Of a stretch of DNA of 64,000 nucleotides, positions 36,401 to 44,639 are shown one piece after another. The position numbers were made by a program, and so were the translations under genes. Position 1 is the first letter of the stretch, and each line of letters begins with the position of its first letter. Source of the stretch: Mesoterricola silvestris (GTDB lineage Bacteria; Acidobacteriota; Holophagae; Holophagales; Holophagaceae); assembly GCF_030295405.1 (NCBI RefSeq), contig NZ_AP027080.1, positions 2,728,001-2,792,000 of the forward strand, written 5' to 3'. The notes beneath the pieces were generated by a model. It was not told the origin of the DNA and did no database searches. It saw only the letters and a list, made by a program, of their open reading frames with translations.

Positions 36401-36873
36401 CGGGGGTCGTCGCTGCGGGACCGGTCGTCACGCCAGGCGGGGATCCAGTCCGGCCGGCTCCGGGCGTACTCCTCGAAGAGGGCGGCCAGCTCCGCGGAGA
36501 GCTGGACGGCCTTGAGGCCGTCCGTGTCCCCCAGCAGGTAGTGGCGGGCGGAGGCCAGGAGGGGCCGGCCCATGAATGCGTCATCGGCGAACACCGACAG
36601 GAGGGCCCCCTGAAGGCGCTCGGCATTGAGGAGCTGGAAGGCGACGCCGGGCATGAGGGTGCGCCAGGCCCCCTCCAGGTAGGAGAAGGTGACGTTGGCC
36701 ATGGCCCCCAGGCGCCGGGCCAGTTGGATGCGGAGGTATTCCTTGAGGTGGGGATTGGGGACCACCAGGAGGAAGGGCTCCCAGGGGCCGCGCTGGGCGC
36801 GCTCGGTGCGGACGGCCTCCGCGAGGCGGTCCAGGAGGGCTTCAAGGCGGTTGGAATAGGTGAGGTGGATCAT
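33433..36873 (-). CDS. recC: RecBCD subunit RecC
   Basis: A 1,146-residue protein beginning MIHLTYSNRLEALLDRLAEA, the standard RecC N-terminus, and continuing with PHLKEYLRIQLARRLG... FSYLEGAW. Middle motifs include VSSYAPMRAIPCRAVFLMGLGEGVFPGRD; the C-terminus has a nuclease-like fold without a catalytic site. RecC holds RecB and RecD together and reads Chi. The ribosome site before 36,873 is weak; upstream in-frame starts would add 76 residues of low-complexity sequence. It is the first gene of the operon; the promoter must lie in 36,874-37,100, a 227-bp divergent gap with no other feature seen. Confidence 0.94.
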   Translation of the reverse strand: MIHLTYSNRLEALLDRLAEAVRTERAQRGPWEPFLLVVPNPHLKEYLRIQLARRLGAMANVTFSYLEGAWRTLMPGVAFQLLNAERLQGALLSVFADDAFMGRPLLASARHYLLGDTDGLKAVQLSAELAALFEEYARSRPDWIPAWRDDRSRSDDPREPWQRALWREAVARLDATGRPHLVLAEALAHPEFAKGRTLPPSMHLFGLTHVAQVYHDAYTRLGELTDLHLYALNPCGEFWEDLTTRGEALWEKRRPSRRDARQGCLREDAGDGLDDVYRLSAEGPEALRRWGRPGRENIRLLNDVTDCDFEPCFEDPGDATVLQRIQGDILRFQDPAPASRCPADGSVRFVACPSPLREAEVVASAVWDLLEATPGLGFSDIAVLVPPAQEETYLAHLQAAFTGTRRIPWTRGDGATTSLAQTLEAAGLLLELPTTGFTRAAVLRILSHPALRQALGGLDAATWTRWCDTLGIVRGVDREDWKDTYVDQDALNWDQGLRRLALGAFMGEGEALTVDGQSYPVLNAADAESAGRFLALARGLLAEARALGRRRADLAGWAGLLEAYLERWLMGDDEPVARAVTRIRTFLRRLLEAAPAGLATPAMPYAAARHLALEMLERLRNEAPSTLLRGVVVSSYAPMRAIPCRAVFLMGLGEGVFPGRDARRPLDLRAQGRRRGDVSQGEKDRYLFLETLLSARDTLICSYVARDELSGETLEPGSLFKECQALAERYVDGGLLETHPLRRFDPRYFPEWFGGKAGPRVHAPIARQEARALWLRRDLLQAGPVAMPRALGELGAPPELQARLESWLAHPGRGALAPPEPLLRLTLDELRGFLECPLSGAARVRLGLRKGQTQDLAGREDEPFATAFLDAHGLLRSVTLEAARQGLDPGKVYDTAVQELRQRAAAPLGVFGEREKDENLKAIRGWLQGLEGAQPASWRLGPGRNPKARADRSLPPIRLEIRVGTRDLTVELGGDLQPQLPGASLLLESGAPRKEGFASYRKKALRAYLDHLALACLGEPPVPREARLLFGEGGAFTFTFPPVGKAEAEAILGTWVVDLLTGDHAVLLPIEAVLAAEDPLQITPRAIREFVKDRLDMDGDKGGSFSTLYGPVPDPTRFPPPGDPGALVRRRLGAFLAQTAPQEAPK

Positions 36874-37100
36874 TCGCCACGGGGGGAGGGGGATGGGCCG
36901 GCTGGAGCGCGAAGCGTGGAAGGCTTTCAGGGTAGCCGAGGCGCGAAGCCGCGTCAGGATGGCAGAGCCACCCTGAGGGGAGCGGCTCAGGTTTTCCAAG
37001 CCCATGATTACACTGCCGTAGCCACGGACCGGACCTCGCAGGAGGCCCCAGGTTGGCCGGATTGACCACAGACTGCCGATAACCCCAAAGGAGATCCACA

Positions 37101-37478
37101 ATGGCCAAAACCCGCAAAATCGAAATCGAATGGCTGCCCGATGTGGAGGAACACGATTACCCCTCGGCGGATTCCTACCTGCGCCTCCTTCATCCGGATG
37201 AGCAGGCCGCGGAAATGGTCGCGAAATTGAGAATTGCGCCCGTGGGACAGTTCAAGGCCAAGGACATCTTCCGGGCCTCGGGGCTTTCCCTGCTCGGCGT
37301 GAGCAATTCCCACGTGGAGAAGGACCGGCGGAAGATCATCAAGGGCATAGGCCTGTCCCCCCTGCTCCTGGTGAGGGACCCGAGGGCTGGCCGCCTTGTG
37401 ATCGCGGACGGCTATCACCGGTTGTGCGCCATTTATGGATTCGACGAAGACGCCGCCATCCGGTGCAAAATCATTTGA
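37101..37478 (+). CDS. ParB/sulfiredoxin-like small protein
   Basis: A 125-residue soluble protein. The C-terminal half (LSPLLLVRDPRAGRLVIADGYHRLCAIYGFDED) has the D-G-x-H-R pattern of ParB/Srx-type nucleotide-binding domains (usually 'DGxHR'), without a DNA-binding helix-turn-helix. AAAGGAG lies ten bases before the ATG. It is divergent from recC, with no obvious partner. Function unknown. Confidence 0.75.
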   Translation: MAKTRKIEIEWLPDVEEHDYPSADSYLRLLHPDEQAAEMVAKLRIAPVGQFKAKDIFRASGLSLLGVSNSHVEKDRRKIIKGIGLSPLLLVRDPRAGRLVIADGYHRLCAIYGFDEDAAIRCKII

Positions 37479-37583
37479 GGCGAGGCGGCCCTCACCGGGG
37501 TCAGGCGTCCACGGCCATGCATTAGCCCACGCCAGCCCCCCGCGGTGACCACGGCGCCCGGTGCCTCCATGAGGACCGGGTCG

Positions 37584-38000
37584 TTAAGCTTTCGTTTTCG
37601 AATCGGTAGAATGGTTAGAAGAATAGAATGCCAGTGTAATGACGGTCGGAATAATAAACCCCTTTAGGTAGGAGAGGGGGTGCCTGCCCTGAGTAAAATC
37701 AACGGGCAGATTTCCAAAATGGGCCCAATAGTGAGTGACAATCAAACCGGTAATCGCGATCCACATTCCCCACAAAGCTCGACGGCTGCCGAAGACGACG
37801 AGAAGCAAGCTAAGAGTGATGCCCACTCGCAGAGTCGACTGCACATATTCATAGTTTGTATGGACACTCGTGCCTGCACCCGAATACAAATCAAAGAGGG
37901 TATAGGTATGGTAGAAAATCAGCAGTCCAGCAAGGAACAGGATGATCAAACGCCAAAACACCAAAACCACTTTGCCCTGGGTTACACGCTGTGCGGTCAT
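37584..38000 (-). CDS. Four-helix membrane protein of unknown function
   Basis: A 138-residue protein with four predicted membrane helices (about residues 16-33, 55-73, 79-95, 116-133). The sequence is AT-richer than its neighbours. GGAG lies seven bases before the ATG at 38,000; a GTG eight codons earlier has no site. Conserved-looking residues such as Y, H and W sit between helices (FYHTYTLFDLYSG; VTHYWAHFGN). No family recognised. About 110 bp of featureless sequence separates it from the divergent ParB-like gene. Confidence 0.65.
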   Translation of the reverse strand: MTAQRVTQGKVVLVFWRLIILFLAGLLIFYHTYTLFDLYSGAGTSVHTNYEYVQSTLRVGITLSLLLVVFGSRRALWGMWIAITGLIVTHYWAHFGNLPVDFTQGRHPLSYLKGFIIPTVITLAFYSSNHSTDSKTKA

Positions 38001-38143
38001 CGAAATTCTCCATTTAATTGTCACAGAATGTAGCCATTCAAATATTCCTCAACTTAATGCCTAACTCAGATTGAGGATCGGCCAAGGGCGAGGGGTCTGA
38101 TCAGGGGCCATCCCCGATCGAGCGGCCATAAGAGATATGCGAT

Positions 38144-39058
38144 TCAAAGGATACCCCACTTCCCCAGCCGAACCTCGGCCCAGGCGCGCCACCCGCCCGG
38201 TACCAGCCCGCCGGCCTCCAGGTGCCGGGCGCCAGGGACCACCGTGAAATCCGGGTGGTGGGCGGCGATGGCCCTCACGCCGGACAGGGGGGTGATGGCG
38301 TCCTCGTCCCCGGCCAACAGGGCGATGGGGGTGCGGAGGTGCCGGGACGCTTCCAGGGGGGAAACCTCGGCGGGGCGGAAATGCGCAAGCCAGCCTGCCC
38401 TCGCCAGGGCGAGCCGCTCCCCGGGCCGAAGCAACCATTCGGCCGCCCCCAGGGTGCCCCGGAGGTGGTTCCGGCCCGCCTCCTGGAGGGATTCGAACGG
38501 GGATTCCAGCAGCGCGCCTCCCAGGGGGCCCTCCCCCTCCAGCCGTTCCAGGGCCAGGAGCGCCACCCCTGCCCCCTGGCTCGCTCCCACGAGAACGATC
38601 CTGTCCCGCCTGACCCCCTGGGCCTCGAGGTGGCGGACCACCGCCGCCGCATCCTCCCGTTCCCACCCGCCCAGGGTGGAGGGCGTGCCCGGCGCCAAGT
38701 CCCGGTTGCGGAAGGTGAAGACCACCGCGTCCAACTCCGGCAGGTCCCTGAGCCGGGAGGCTCCGCCCCAGGCGTCGTCCCCGAACCCGTGCAGGAAGAC
38801 CGCCACGCCCCGGGAGGCGGGCCGGTGCAGCCTCCAGATCATGAGCGGCCGGCCCTCGCCGCCGGGCAAGGTCTCGGACGTCCAGGCACACCCGGAGGGA
38901 CACAGGCTCGCTCGGATCGCGTTTCGCTCGGCCTCGGTCCGGGCCGGAAGGGGCGCGTCCAGCAGCATGGGCGGCAGGATGGCCCAGCCCACCAGGAGAT
39001 TGAGAGGAACGAGCAGCGCAGGTACCGATATTCCGAGCGAAAGGAGGGTGCGTTTCAT
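38144..39058 (-). CDS. Membrane-anchored alpha/beta hydrolase
   Basis: A 304-residue protein with an N-terminal signal anchor (about residues 5-28) and an alpha/beta-hydrolase domain: oxyanion-loop motif VFLHGFGDDAWGG, nucleophile elbow VGASQGAGVALL (Ser about 180), acid LLAGDEDAITPLSG, and a C-terminal GARHLEAGG His. The triad is complete. The substrate is not evident; proteins of this type act as lipases, esterases or peptidases at the periplasmic face. The ATG at 39,058 begins the signal anchor; the upstream frame lies in a repeat and is rejected. The ribosome site is weak. Confidence 0.82.
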   Translation of the reverse strand: MKRTLLSLGISVPALLVPLNLLVGWAILPPMLLDAPLPARTEAERNAIRASLCPSGCAWTSETLPGGEGRPLMIWRLHRPASRGVAVFLHGFGDDAWGGASRLRDLPELDAVVFTFRNRDLAPGTPSTLGGWEREDAAAVVRHLEAQGVRRDRIVLVGASQGAGVALLALERLEGEGPLGGALLESPFESLQEAGRNHLRGTLGAAEWLLRPGERLALARAGWLAHFRPAEVSPLEASRHLRTPIALLAGDEDAITPLSGVRAIAAHHPDFTVVPGARHLEAGGLVPGGWRAWAEVRLGKWGIL

Positions 39059-39090
39059 GTTCCAGGTTACGGCTGGGCCCAGGGCCCGCC

Positions 39091-39275
39091 TTAGGGTGTG
39101 TCGGCAAACCCCAGGTGCCTTGTATCCGTGATGAAGGGGCTCTTCCAGGTCGAGCCGATCCCCGTTCATCCCATCCATCGGCGTTCATCCCTGTTTCCGC
39201 AGGGCTGACGCCGAGGTGGGTCGGAGCGCACGTTACTCGACGTCCATGCCCCAAAGGTGCCGACAACTCCCGTCA
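39091..39275. repeat. Dispersed repeat with TGTCGGCAAACC end
   Basis: Begins TTAGGGTGTGTCGGCAAACC and continues with GATGAAGGGGC, then ATCCCCGTTCATCCCAT and TTCATCCCTGTTTCCGCAGG. The same order of motifs occurs, in reverse, in the right end of the element at 53,267-54,235, and the 'ttcatccctgttcccgcagggc' part recurs at 52,033-52,077. A degenerate mirror of the end (GGTGCCGACAAC) lies at about 39,256. The rest of 39,059-39,375 holds no gene. Confidence 0.6.
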
Positions 39276-39659
39276 AAGATCAAACGGGGATTAGCAGGAT
39301 CCATGGGAAAAGGCAGGATAAGGAACGTCAGGTCCTAGCAGGAACCAGATCACGAAGCACAACCCCGGGATTCCATCACCTGCGGGTCTTCAGGACGCAG
39401 GGGCACGAGCCGTGCAGAAGGGCGGCAGGGTCCGTGGCGAGGGGCATGCCGGCATCATCCCATGCGAGCATGCCGCCGTTGAGGCAGGCGATGCGGTCAA
39501 AGCCGGCCGCCCGGAGGGTTGCGGCGGCGGCCTTGGTGTATACGCCCGAGGAATCCGCGAGGATCAGGAGGCGATCCTTGGGGAGGGACCCCGTGTGCTC
39601 GATCAGTTCCGAATGGGGCACATGGATCTGCCCCGGCACGTCGAAGGCCTTCATGGCCA

Positions 39660-39663
39660 CTAG
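39660..39663. repeat. Target duplication CTAG, left copy
   Basis: CTAG before the miniature element; repeated at 39,929-39,932. CTAG is a YTAR-type target used by IS5-group elements. Confidence 0.8.
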
Positions 39664-39928
39664 GAGCCTGTCCAAGTAATATTCGGCCCCGCGATGGTGG
39701 CACCGGCCATGGCAAGGCAAGGCCCGCGAGGAGAGCGATTAGGTTAATCGTTCGACGAGCGGAACGCGGGATTGCCGTGGCCGCTGCCACCACCGGAGGC
39801 GGCGCCTGGAGGCCCGCCTATCGTGCGCAAGTCCCTTGAAAATATGACCTATATTTCCCGCGGGCCTTGCGCTCGATAATCGGGCCTCCAGGCGCCGTCG
39901 CGGGGCCGAATATTACTTGGACAGGCTC
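39664..39928. mobile_element. 265-bp miniature inverted-repeat element
   Basis: The ends (39,664-39,694 and 39,898-39,928) are perfect 31-bp inverted repeats beginning GAGCCTGTCCAAGTAA. Inside, a second inverted pair GGCGCCTGGAGGCCCG / CGGGCCTCCAGGCGCC can fold with a long extended stem. There is no coding capacity, so movement needs a transposase elsewhere. It sits in the rhodanese gene between CTAG repeats. Confidence 0.9.
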
Positions 39929-40059
39929 CTAGCTCCTCCATGCGCAGATCCACCAGGAGCGCGCCCTGCCTCAGCGCCTCCAGGGCTTCCCGCGGGGCCA
40001 GGAACAGCAGGCCCTGGATGACCATTCCGGCTTCGAGGGGGTCGTCCATGGCCTCTCCT

Positions 40060-41136
40060 TCACTTGCAGCAGCCAGCGTCCACCACCGTCTCCGGGGCGT
40101 CGGCAAACCACCGGCGCTTGAGCCAGAACGAAACGCCCACCAGGCTGATCAGCACCGGCACCTCCACCAGCGGCCCGATGACGGCCGCGAAGGCCGCGCC
40201 ATGGGCGATGCCGAAGGTGGAAACGGCCACCGCGATGGCCAGTTCGAAGTTGTTGGAGGCGGCCGTGAAGCTGAGGGTGGCGCCCTGGGGATAGGTGGCG
40301 CCGGCTTCCTTGGAAAGCCAGAAGCTCACGAAGAACATGACGACGAAATAGATCAGCAGGGGGACCGCGATGCGGATCACGTCGAAGGGAAGCTTCACGA
40401 TGGTGTCGCCCTTCAGGCTGAACATGACGACGATGGTGAACAGCAGCGCCACGAGGGTGATGGGGCTGATGCGCGGAACGAAGGTCCGGTGGTACCAGTC
40501 GAGCCCCTTGAGGCGCCCGAGGATGAAGCGGGTGAGGAAGCCCGCGATGAAGGGGATCCCCAGGTAGATGAAGACGCTCTGGGCGATCTGGCCGATGGTG
40601 ATGTTCACCACCGCCCCCTGGAGGCCCAGCTTGGCGGGCAGGACCGTCGCGAAGAACCACGCGTAGACGCTGAAGAACAGCACCTGGAAGATGGAGTTGA
40701 AGGCCACAAGCCCCGCGCAGTATTCCGTGTCGCCCTTGGCCAGGTCGTTCCAGACGATCACCATGGCGATGCAGCGCGCCAGGCCGATGAGGATGAGGCC
40801 CAGCATGTATTCGGGCCGGTCCCGGAGGAACAGGATGGCCAGCCCGAACATGAGCACCGGTCCAATCACCCAGTTCTGCAGCAGGGACAGCCCCAGCACC
40901 CGTTTGTTCCTGAACACCAGGTGCAGCTCCTCGTATTTCACCTTCGCCAGGGGCGGGTACATCATCAGGATCAGCCCCACCGCCAGGGGCACCGACGTGG
41001 TGCCCACGTTCCAGGCGTTGATGGCCCGGTTGAAGCCGGGGGCCCCGAAGCCCAGCAGCACCCCCAGCCCCATGGCCAGGAAGATCCAGAGGGTCAGGTA
41101 GCGGTCGAGGAAGGAAAGCTGTCGGGATTGGCTCAT
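40060..41136 (-). CDS. acr3: Arsenite efflux permease, ACR3 family
   Basis: A 358-residue protein with ten predicted membrane helices and ACR3 hallmarks: [23 protein letters not shown], the Cys in [18 protein letters not shown], and [20 protein letters not shown]. It exports As(III) (and Sb(III) in some members) using the proton gradient. It follows arsM by 112 bp and precedes the rhodanese by ten bases. No arsenate reductase (ArsC) is present in the window, so arsenate would have to be reduced by another enzyme. Confidence 0.95.
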   Translation of the reverse strand: MSQSRQLSFLDRYLTLWIFLAMGLGVLLGFGAPGFNRAINAWNVGTTSVPLAVGLILMMYPPLAKVKYEELHLVFRNKRVLGLSLLQNWVIGPVLMFGLAILFLRDRPEYMLGLILIGLARCIAMVIVWNDLAKGDTEYCAGLVAFNSIFQVLFFSVYAWFFATVLPAKLGLQGAVVNITIGQIAQSVFIYLGIPFIAGFLTRFILGRLKGLDWYHRTFVPRISPITLVALLFTIVVMFSLKGDTIVKLPFDVIRIAVPLLIYFVVMFFVSFWLSKEAGATYPQGATLSFTAASNNFELAIAVAVSTFGIAHGAAFAAVIGPLVEVPVLISLVGVSFWLKRRWFADAPETVVDAGCCK

Positions 41137-41248
41137 GACGGTCCCTTGAAGGTTGGCCAGGGACCTGCGGGGCCCTGGGACCGGAAGTGGGGTTCGAATC
41201 CGTGGTGAAGGGGGGCGGTTCCACCATTCTAACCGCCTCGGCGGGGGC

Positions 41249-42106
41249 CTACTCGGTCATTGGGTCGGCGTCGGCGGGTTTCCGGGCCCAGATGATGAAG
41301 CTGCCGATGAAGTCCTCCGGCCGGGTGGGGTCCGGAAGCAGCGCCAGGAGCTCGCGCGCGGCCGGATCCTCCTCCGGAAGCATCGCGGCCACGGCGCCCT
41401 CCCTGGGGAGGATGCGCGCGTCCACCAGGCCCGCTCCCCGGATCATGGCGCGCAGATCCTCCAGGAGGGGGGCCCCGGCGATGCACCCGACGAGGGCCTC
41501 GACGCTCCGGCGCAGGGCCTCCGGCAGGGGCTTCACCAGGACCATGTCCGAGATCGAGACCCGCCCCCCGGGTCGCAGGACCCGCGCGATTTCGCGCCAA
41601 ACCGCCGGCTGGTCCGGGCTCAGATTGAGTACGCAGTTGGACAGGACCACGTCCACCGAAGCATCGGGCAGAGGGATGGCCTCGATCTGCCCCGGGTGGA
41701 ACGCCACGTTGTCCAACCCCGTGCGTTCCCGGAAGGCCACGGCGTTTCCCCGGGCCTTCTCCAGCATCTCGGGGGTCATGTCCACGCCGATCGCCCGGCC
41801 CTCCCGGCCCACCCGCTGGGCGGCCAGGAACACATCCAGCCCCGCGCCGCTGCCCAGATCCAGGACCACCTCGCCGGGTTTCAGCCCGGCCAGGGCCGTG
41901 GGATTGCCGCAGGACAGCCCCAGGTTCGCCCCTTCGGGCAGGGTGGCCAGTTCGGCATCCGAGTAGCCGAGTTGCAAGGCCACCTGGTCGGCGTTGCCCC
42001 CGCCGCAACAGGAGGTCCGGGGCCCGCAGCAGCCCCCGCCCTTGGTGGCCAAACGGCCATAGGCCTTGCGCACGAACGCATGGGTGGGATGGTGGGAGGC
42101 AGCCAT
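41249..42106 (-). CDS. arsM: Arsenite S-adenosylmethionine methyltransferase
   Basis: A 285-residue methyltransferase with SAM motif [17 protein letters not shown] and the ArsM cysteines in place: a Cys-rich N-terminus ([15 protein letters not shown]), [20 protein letters not shown] and LVGCIAGAP. These residues bind As(III) for stepwise methylation to methyl- and dimethyl-arsenicals. The ATG at 42,106 follows AAAGG; the longer frame upstream overlaps the CcdA-like gene and is rejected. It lies in the middle of the ars operon. Confidence 0.95.
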   Translation of the reverse strand: MAASHHPTHAFVRKAYGRLATKGGGCCGPRTSCCGGGNADQVALQLGYSDAELATLPEGANLGLSCGNPTALAGLKPGEVVLDLGSGAGLDVFLAAQRVGREGRAIGVDMTPEMLEKARGNAVAFRERTGLDNVAFHPGQIEAIPLPDASVDVVLSNCVLNLSPDQPAVWREIARVLRPGGRVSISDMVLVKPLPEALRRSVEALVGCIAGAPLLEDLRAMIRGAGLVDARILPREGAVAAMLPEEDPAARELLALLPDPTRPEDFIGSFIIWARKPADADPMTE

Positions 42107-42201
42107 GGGGAATCCTTTCACGGGCGGTGGGAATTCCGGCAATTGGAGCCTCATAATTCTAGGTTTCTGGATTTTTCCATCAAGGGGCCTTTTGGGCCGG
42201 A

Positions 42202-42912
42202 TCAGGCTCCCGCCCTGGCCTGCCATGCCAGCCGGAGAACCCACAGGGCGCACCCCAGGAGCAGGACCCCCATGGCCTTCGGGAACCAGCGCCCCACGGC
42301 CCGGGAAAACCGGCTTTGGGCGTACTGGCTGGCCCAGCCCGAGGACGCGCCGGCCAGGAAGAGCAGGAGCCCGTGGCCCAGGGCGTACACAAAGAGCAGA
42401 ACCCCGCCCCAGAGGACCTTCTTCTGGAGCGCGACGAGGGTGAGAACGGCTGCCAGGGCGGGCGTGGCGCAGGGGGCCGACAGGGTCCCCGTCAGGCCAC
42501 CCAGGGCGAAGGCGCCGAGCAGACCAGCGCCATGGAACCGCCGCATGTGCTCGTGGGAGGGCGTCGGCAGGGCAAACAGGCCCAGGAGGTGGAAGCCGAT
42601 ACCCAGGAGGATCAGGCCCAGGGCCCCTTTCCACACCCAGCCGACGTCCCCCAGCAGGGTACCCGTCAGGGCCGCGACCAGCCCCAGGACGGTGAAGGCC
42701 GCCGCCAGGCCCATCACGAACACGCCTGAAAGCACCATGGGATGATGCCGGCCCTCCTTCGTTCCGCCGGTGAATCCAACCACCAGGGGGGCCGCCACCA
42801 GGACGCAGGGGTTGGCCGAGGTCAAGAGGCCGCCCAGGAGGACCAGGCCGAGCTGCTGGTAGGCCGGAGCCTGGGCCACCGTGTCCGCGAGCCGCTCGAC
42901 GAGCCCGTTCAT
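42202..42912 (-). CDS. CcdA/DsbD-type membrane thiol-electron carrier
   Basis: A 236-residue protein with six predicted membrane helices and the two Cys of the CcdA/DsbD core: LLTSANPCVLVAAPLVVG and LTGTLSAPCATPALAAVL. It moves reducing electrons from cytoplasmic thioredoxin to periplasmic thiol proteins. The start overlaps the stop of the preceding exported thioredoxin gene (ATGA), which makes that protein its likely partner. Presence in an ars operon suggests that a reduced periplasmic thiol is needed for arsenic handling; that is inference. Confidence 0.88.
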   Translation of the reverse strand: MNGLVERLADTVAQAPAYQQLGLVLLGGLLTSANPCVLVAAPLVVGFTGGTKEGRHHPMVLSGVFVMGLAAAFTVLGLVAALTGTLLGDVGWVWKGALGLILLGIGFHLLGLFALPTPSHEHMRRFHGAGLLGAFALGGLTGTLSAPCATPALAAVLTLVALQKKVLWGGVLLFVYALGHGLLLFLAGASSGWASQYAQSRFSRAVGRWFPKAMGVLLLGCALWVLRLAWQARAGA

Positions 42913-43289
42913 TTCAGGCCGGCCTGGGCCAGCGCCGCCTGGAATTCCCCCTTCTCCCAGAAGCCGACGTGCCTGCCCACCTCCCTGCCCGAGGGATCGA
43001 AGATCACCTGGGTGGGCATGGCCATGATCTTGTGCTCCCGGGCTTCCTTGAGGTGCTCCGTCACGTAGAAATTCCGGATCTGGGCGCGCTTTCCGTAGTG
43101 CTGCTGGAGGTCGGCGAGGATGGGCTGCATCTTCTTGCAGGGGATGCAGGTGGGCCCGCCGAACTCGATGACGGTCCAGGTCCCCGATTTGAGGATCTGG
43201 GCCAGGCCCGCCGGATCCAGTGCCGGCACCTGGGCGGAAAGGGCTGCGGAGGCGGCGAGAACGAGGGCGCTGAGGCGCGGAAGGGACAT
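42909..43289 (-). CDS. Exported thioredoxin-like protein
   Basis: A 126-residue protein with a signal peptide (LSALVLAASAALSAQ) and a thioredoxin fold: IEFGGPTCIPCKKMQPIL (active site CIPC) and MAMPTQVIFDPSGREVGRHVG (cis-Pro). AGGAGG lies before the ATG at 43,289. It is coupled to the CcdA-like gene by a four-base overlap and would receive electrons from it. Confidence 0.93.
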   Translation of the reverse strand: MSLPRLSALVLAASAALSAQVPALDPAGLAQILKSGTWTVIEFGGPTCIPCKKMQPILADLQQHYGKRAQIRNFYVTEHLKEAREHKIMAMPTQVIFDPSGREVGRHVGFWEKGEFQAALAQAGLK

Positions 43290-43321
43290 GGGTCCTCCTG
43301 GTATCGATCGGAACAGGGTCG

Positions 43322-43555
43322 TCAGGCCTTGATGAGGTCGAGGATCTCGGTTGGACTGGCGACCTTGCCCTGGAACTTGAGCTGGCCGTCGATGGCCAGG
43401 GCCGGCGTGCTGAGGATGCCCCGCGCGGCCATGGCGGCGTAGTCGGAGATCTTCACCACGGCGTGGTCCCCGCCGGACTGTTCCACGGCGGCCTTGGCGT
43501 TCCTGAGCAGGGTTTCGCACTTGGCGCAGCCGGGCCCGAAGACTTCGATGAGCAT
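43322..43555 (-). CDS. Small cytoplasmic thioredoxin-like protein
   Basis: A 77-residue redox protein of the 'redox-active disulfide protein 2' type: MLIEVFGPGCAKCETLLRNA with a CAKC active site and ILSTPALAIDGQLKFQG with the cis-Pro. Such proteins accompany DUF318/ArsP permeases in many ars operons. It lies ten bases after the permease gene and 32 before the exported thioredoxin. Confidence 0.93.
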   Translation of the reverse strand: MLIEVFGPGCAKCETLLRNAKAAVEQSGGDHAVVKISDYAAMAARGILSTPALAIDGQLKFQGKVASPTEILDLIKA

Positions 43556-43565
43556 GGGAACTCCT

Positions 43566-44639
43566 TCAGAGAATGGCGTTGAACAGATAACCCACCAGGA
43601 GGATGCCGAAGGCCACGACCGCCACGAAGGCGGCGATGAGCCGGGGGCGGAGGACCCGGCGGAGGATGACCATTTCGGGCAGGGACAGGCCGATGACGGC
43701 CATCATGAAGGCCAGGGTCGACCCCAGGGCCGCGCCCTTGCCCAGCAGGGCTTCCACGATGGGCATCACCCCCGCCGCGTTGGAATAGAGCGGCACGCCG
43801 ATGGCCACGGCCAGGGGCACGCTGTACCAGGACCTCCTGCCCAGCAGGCCGGCCATGTAGGCCTCGGGAACGAAACCGTGGATGAAGGCCCCCACCAGGA
43901 TGCCCACCAGGATGTACGGCCACACCTTGCCGACGATGTCCCGCACGCCCTGGACCGCCTGGCCGATGCGCCCGGAAAGGGTGGGCCGCTCCTCCTGCAC
44001 CTCGCCCAGGGCGGGCGCCTTGAGCGCGTCCTGCACCCAGCCTTCCAGGTGCCTCTCCATGTTCATGCGCCCCAGCACCAGGCCGGAAAGGAAGGCGATG
44101 GCCACCCCCGTGCCGGTGTAGAGCAGGGCGATCCTCCACCCGAACATCGCGAGGAGCATCCCCAGGGCCACTTCGTTGACCATGGGGGCGGCCACCAGGA
44201 AGCTGAAGGTCACGCCCAGGGGCACGCCCGCCTTCAGGAAGCCGATGAACAGTGGCACCGCCGAACACGAGCAGAAGGGCGTGAAGATGCCGAACAGGGA
44301 AGCCATGGCGTTGCCCAGGCCCGGGTTCCGCCGGGAAAGCGCATCCCGCACCCGGCCCGGGCTGACGAACGTCTGCAGGAAGGTGACGATGAAGACGATC
44401 AGCGTGAGCAGCAGCAGCACCTTCGGCGTGTCGTAGAAGAAGAAGGCCACCGCCTCGCCCAGGTGGGTCCTGGGGGTCAGCCCCAGCACCCGGAAGGCAA
44501 TCAGCTCCGACAGCCGCTGGATGATGGCGTAGAGCAGGACCCAGGCCGGCAGGGCCAAGAGCAGCCAGCCCCCCCTCCCGAAAAAGGCGGGCCGCTTCCC
44601 CCCCGCCTCGGGGCCGGAGCAGGCGCAGGCCTCAGACAT
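43566..44639 (-). CDS. DUF318/ArsP-type permease
   Basis: A 357-residue permease with about eight to nine membrane helices. It shows the family motif TPFCSCSAVPLFIGFLKAGVPLG and AAPMVNEVALGML, plus a second half with IGVPLYSNAAGVMPIVEALLGKG. The N-terminus is Cys-rich (SEACACSGPE). Family members (ArsP) export trivalent organoarsenicals, which would match the ArsM product; others have less defined thiol or metal roles. The ATG at 44,639 overlaps the end of arsR and has GAGGAGG upstream. Confidence 0.9.
   Translation of the reverse strand: MSEACACSGPEAGGKRPAFFGRGGWLLLALPAWVLLYAIIQRLSELIAFRVLGLTPRTHLGEAVAFFFYDTPKVLLLLTLIVFIVTFLQTFVSPGRVRDALSRRNPGLGNAMASLFGIFTPFCSCSAVPLFIGFLKAGVPLGVTFSFLVAAPMVNEVALGMLLAMFGWRIALLYTGTGVAIAFLSGLVLGRMNMERHLEGWVQDALKAPALGEVQEERPTLSGRIGQAVQGVRDIVGKVWPYILVGILVGAFIHGFVPEAYMAGLLGRRSWYSVPLAVAIGVPLYSNAAGVMPIVEALLGKGAALGSTLAFMMAVIGLSLPEMVILRRVLRPRLIAAFVAVVAFGILLVGYLFNAIL

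Larger units (their letters stand above)
39376..40049 (-). pseudogene. Rhodanese gene interrupted by a miniature element
   Basis: The 5' part (MDDPLEAGMVIQGLLFLAPR... LLVDLRMEEL) and 3' part (VAMKAFDVPGQIHVPHSELI... DRIACLNGGMLAWDDAGMPL) form one 134-residue rhodanese-type protein when the 265-bp insert at 39,664-39,928 and one CTAG are removed. The usual active-site Cys position is not clear: the loop before GVYTKAAAATLRAAG reads ILADSSG, so Ser replaces Cys and the protein may not have been a sulfur transferase. AGGAGAGG precedes the ATG at 40,049, ten bases after the acr3 stop, making it the last gene of the ars operon. Confidence 0.88.

Noticed and set aside
33682-37065. 1,127-residue plus-strand frame opposite recC
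   Set aside because: Antisense shadow of recC with repetitive Gly/Gln/Leu composition and no domains.
41191-41202. GGTTCGAATCC, resembling a tRNA T-arm
   Set aside because: No paired T-stem, no CCA and no acceptor or anticodon arms nearby; taken as chance.
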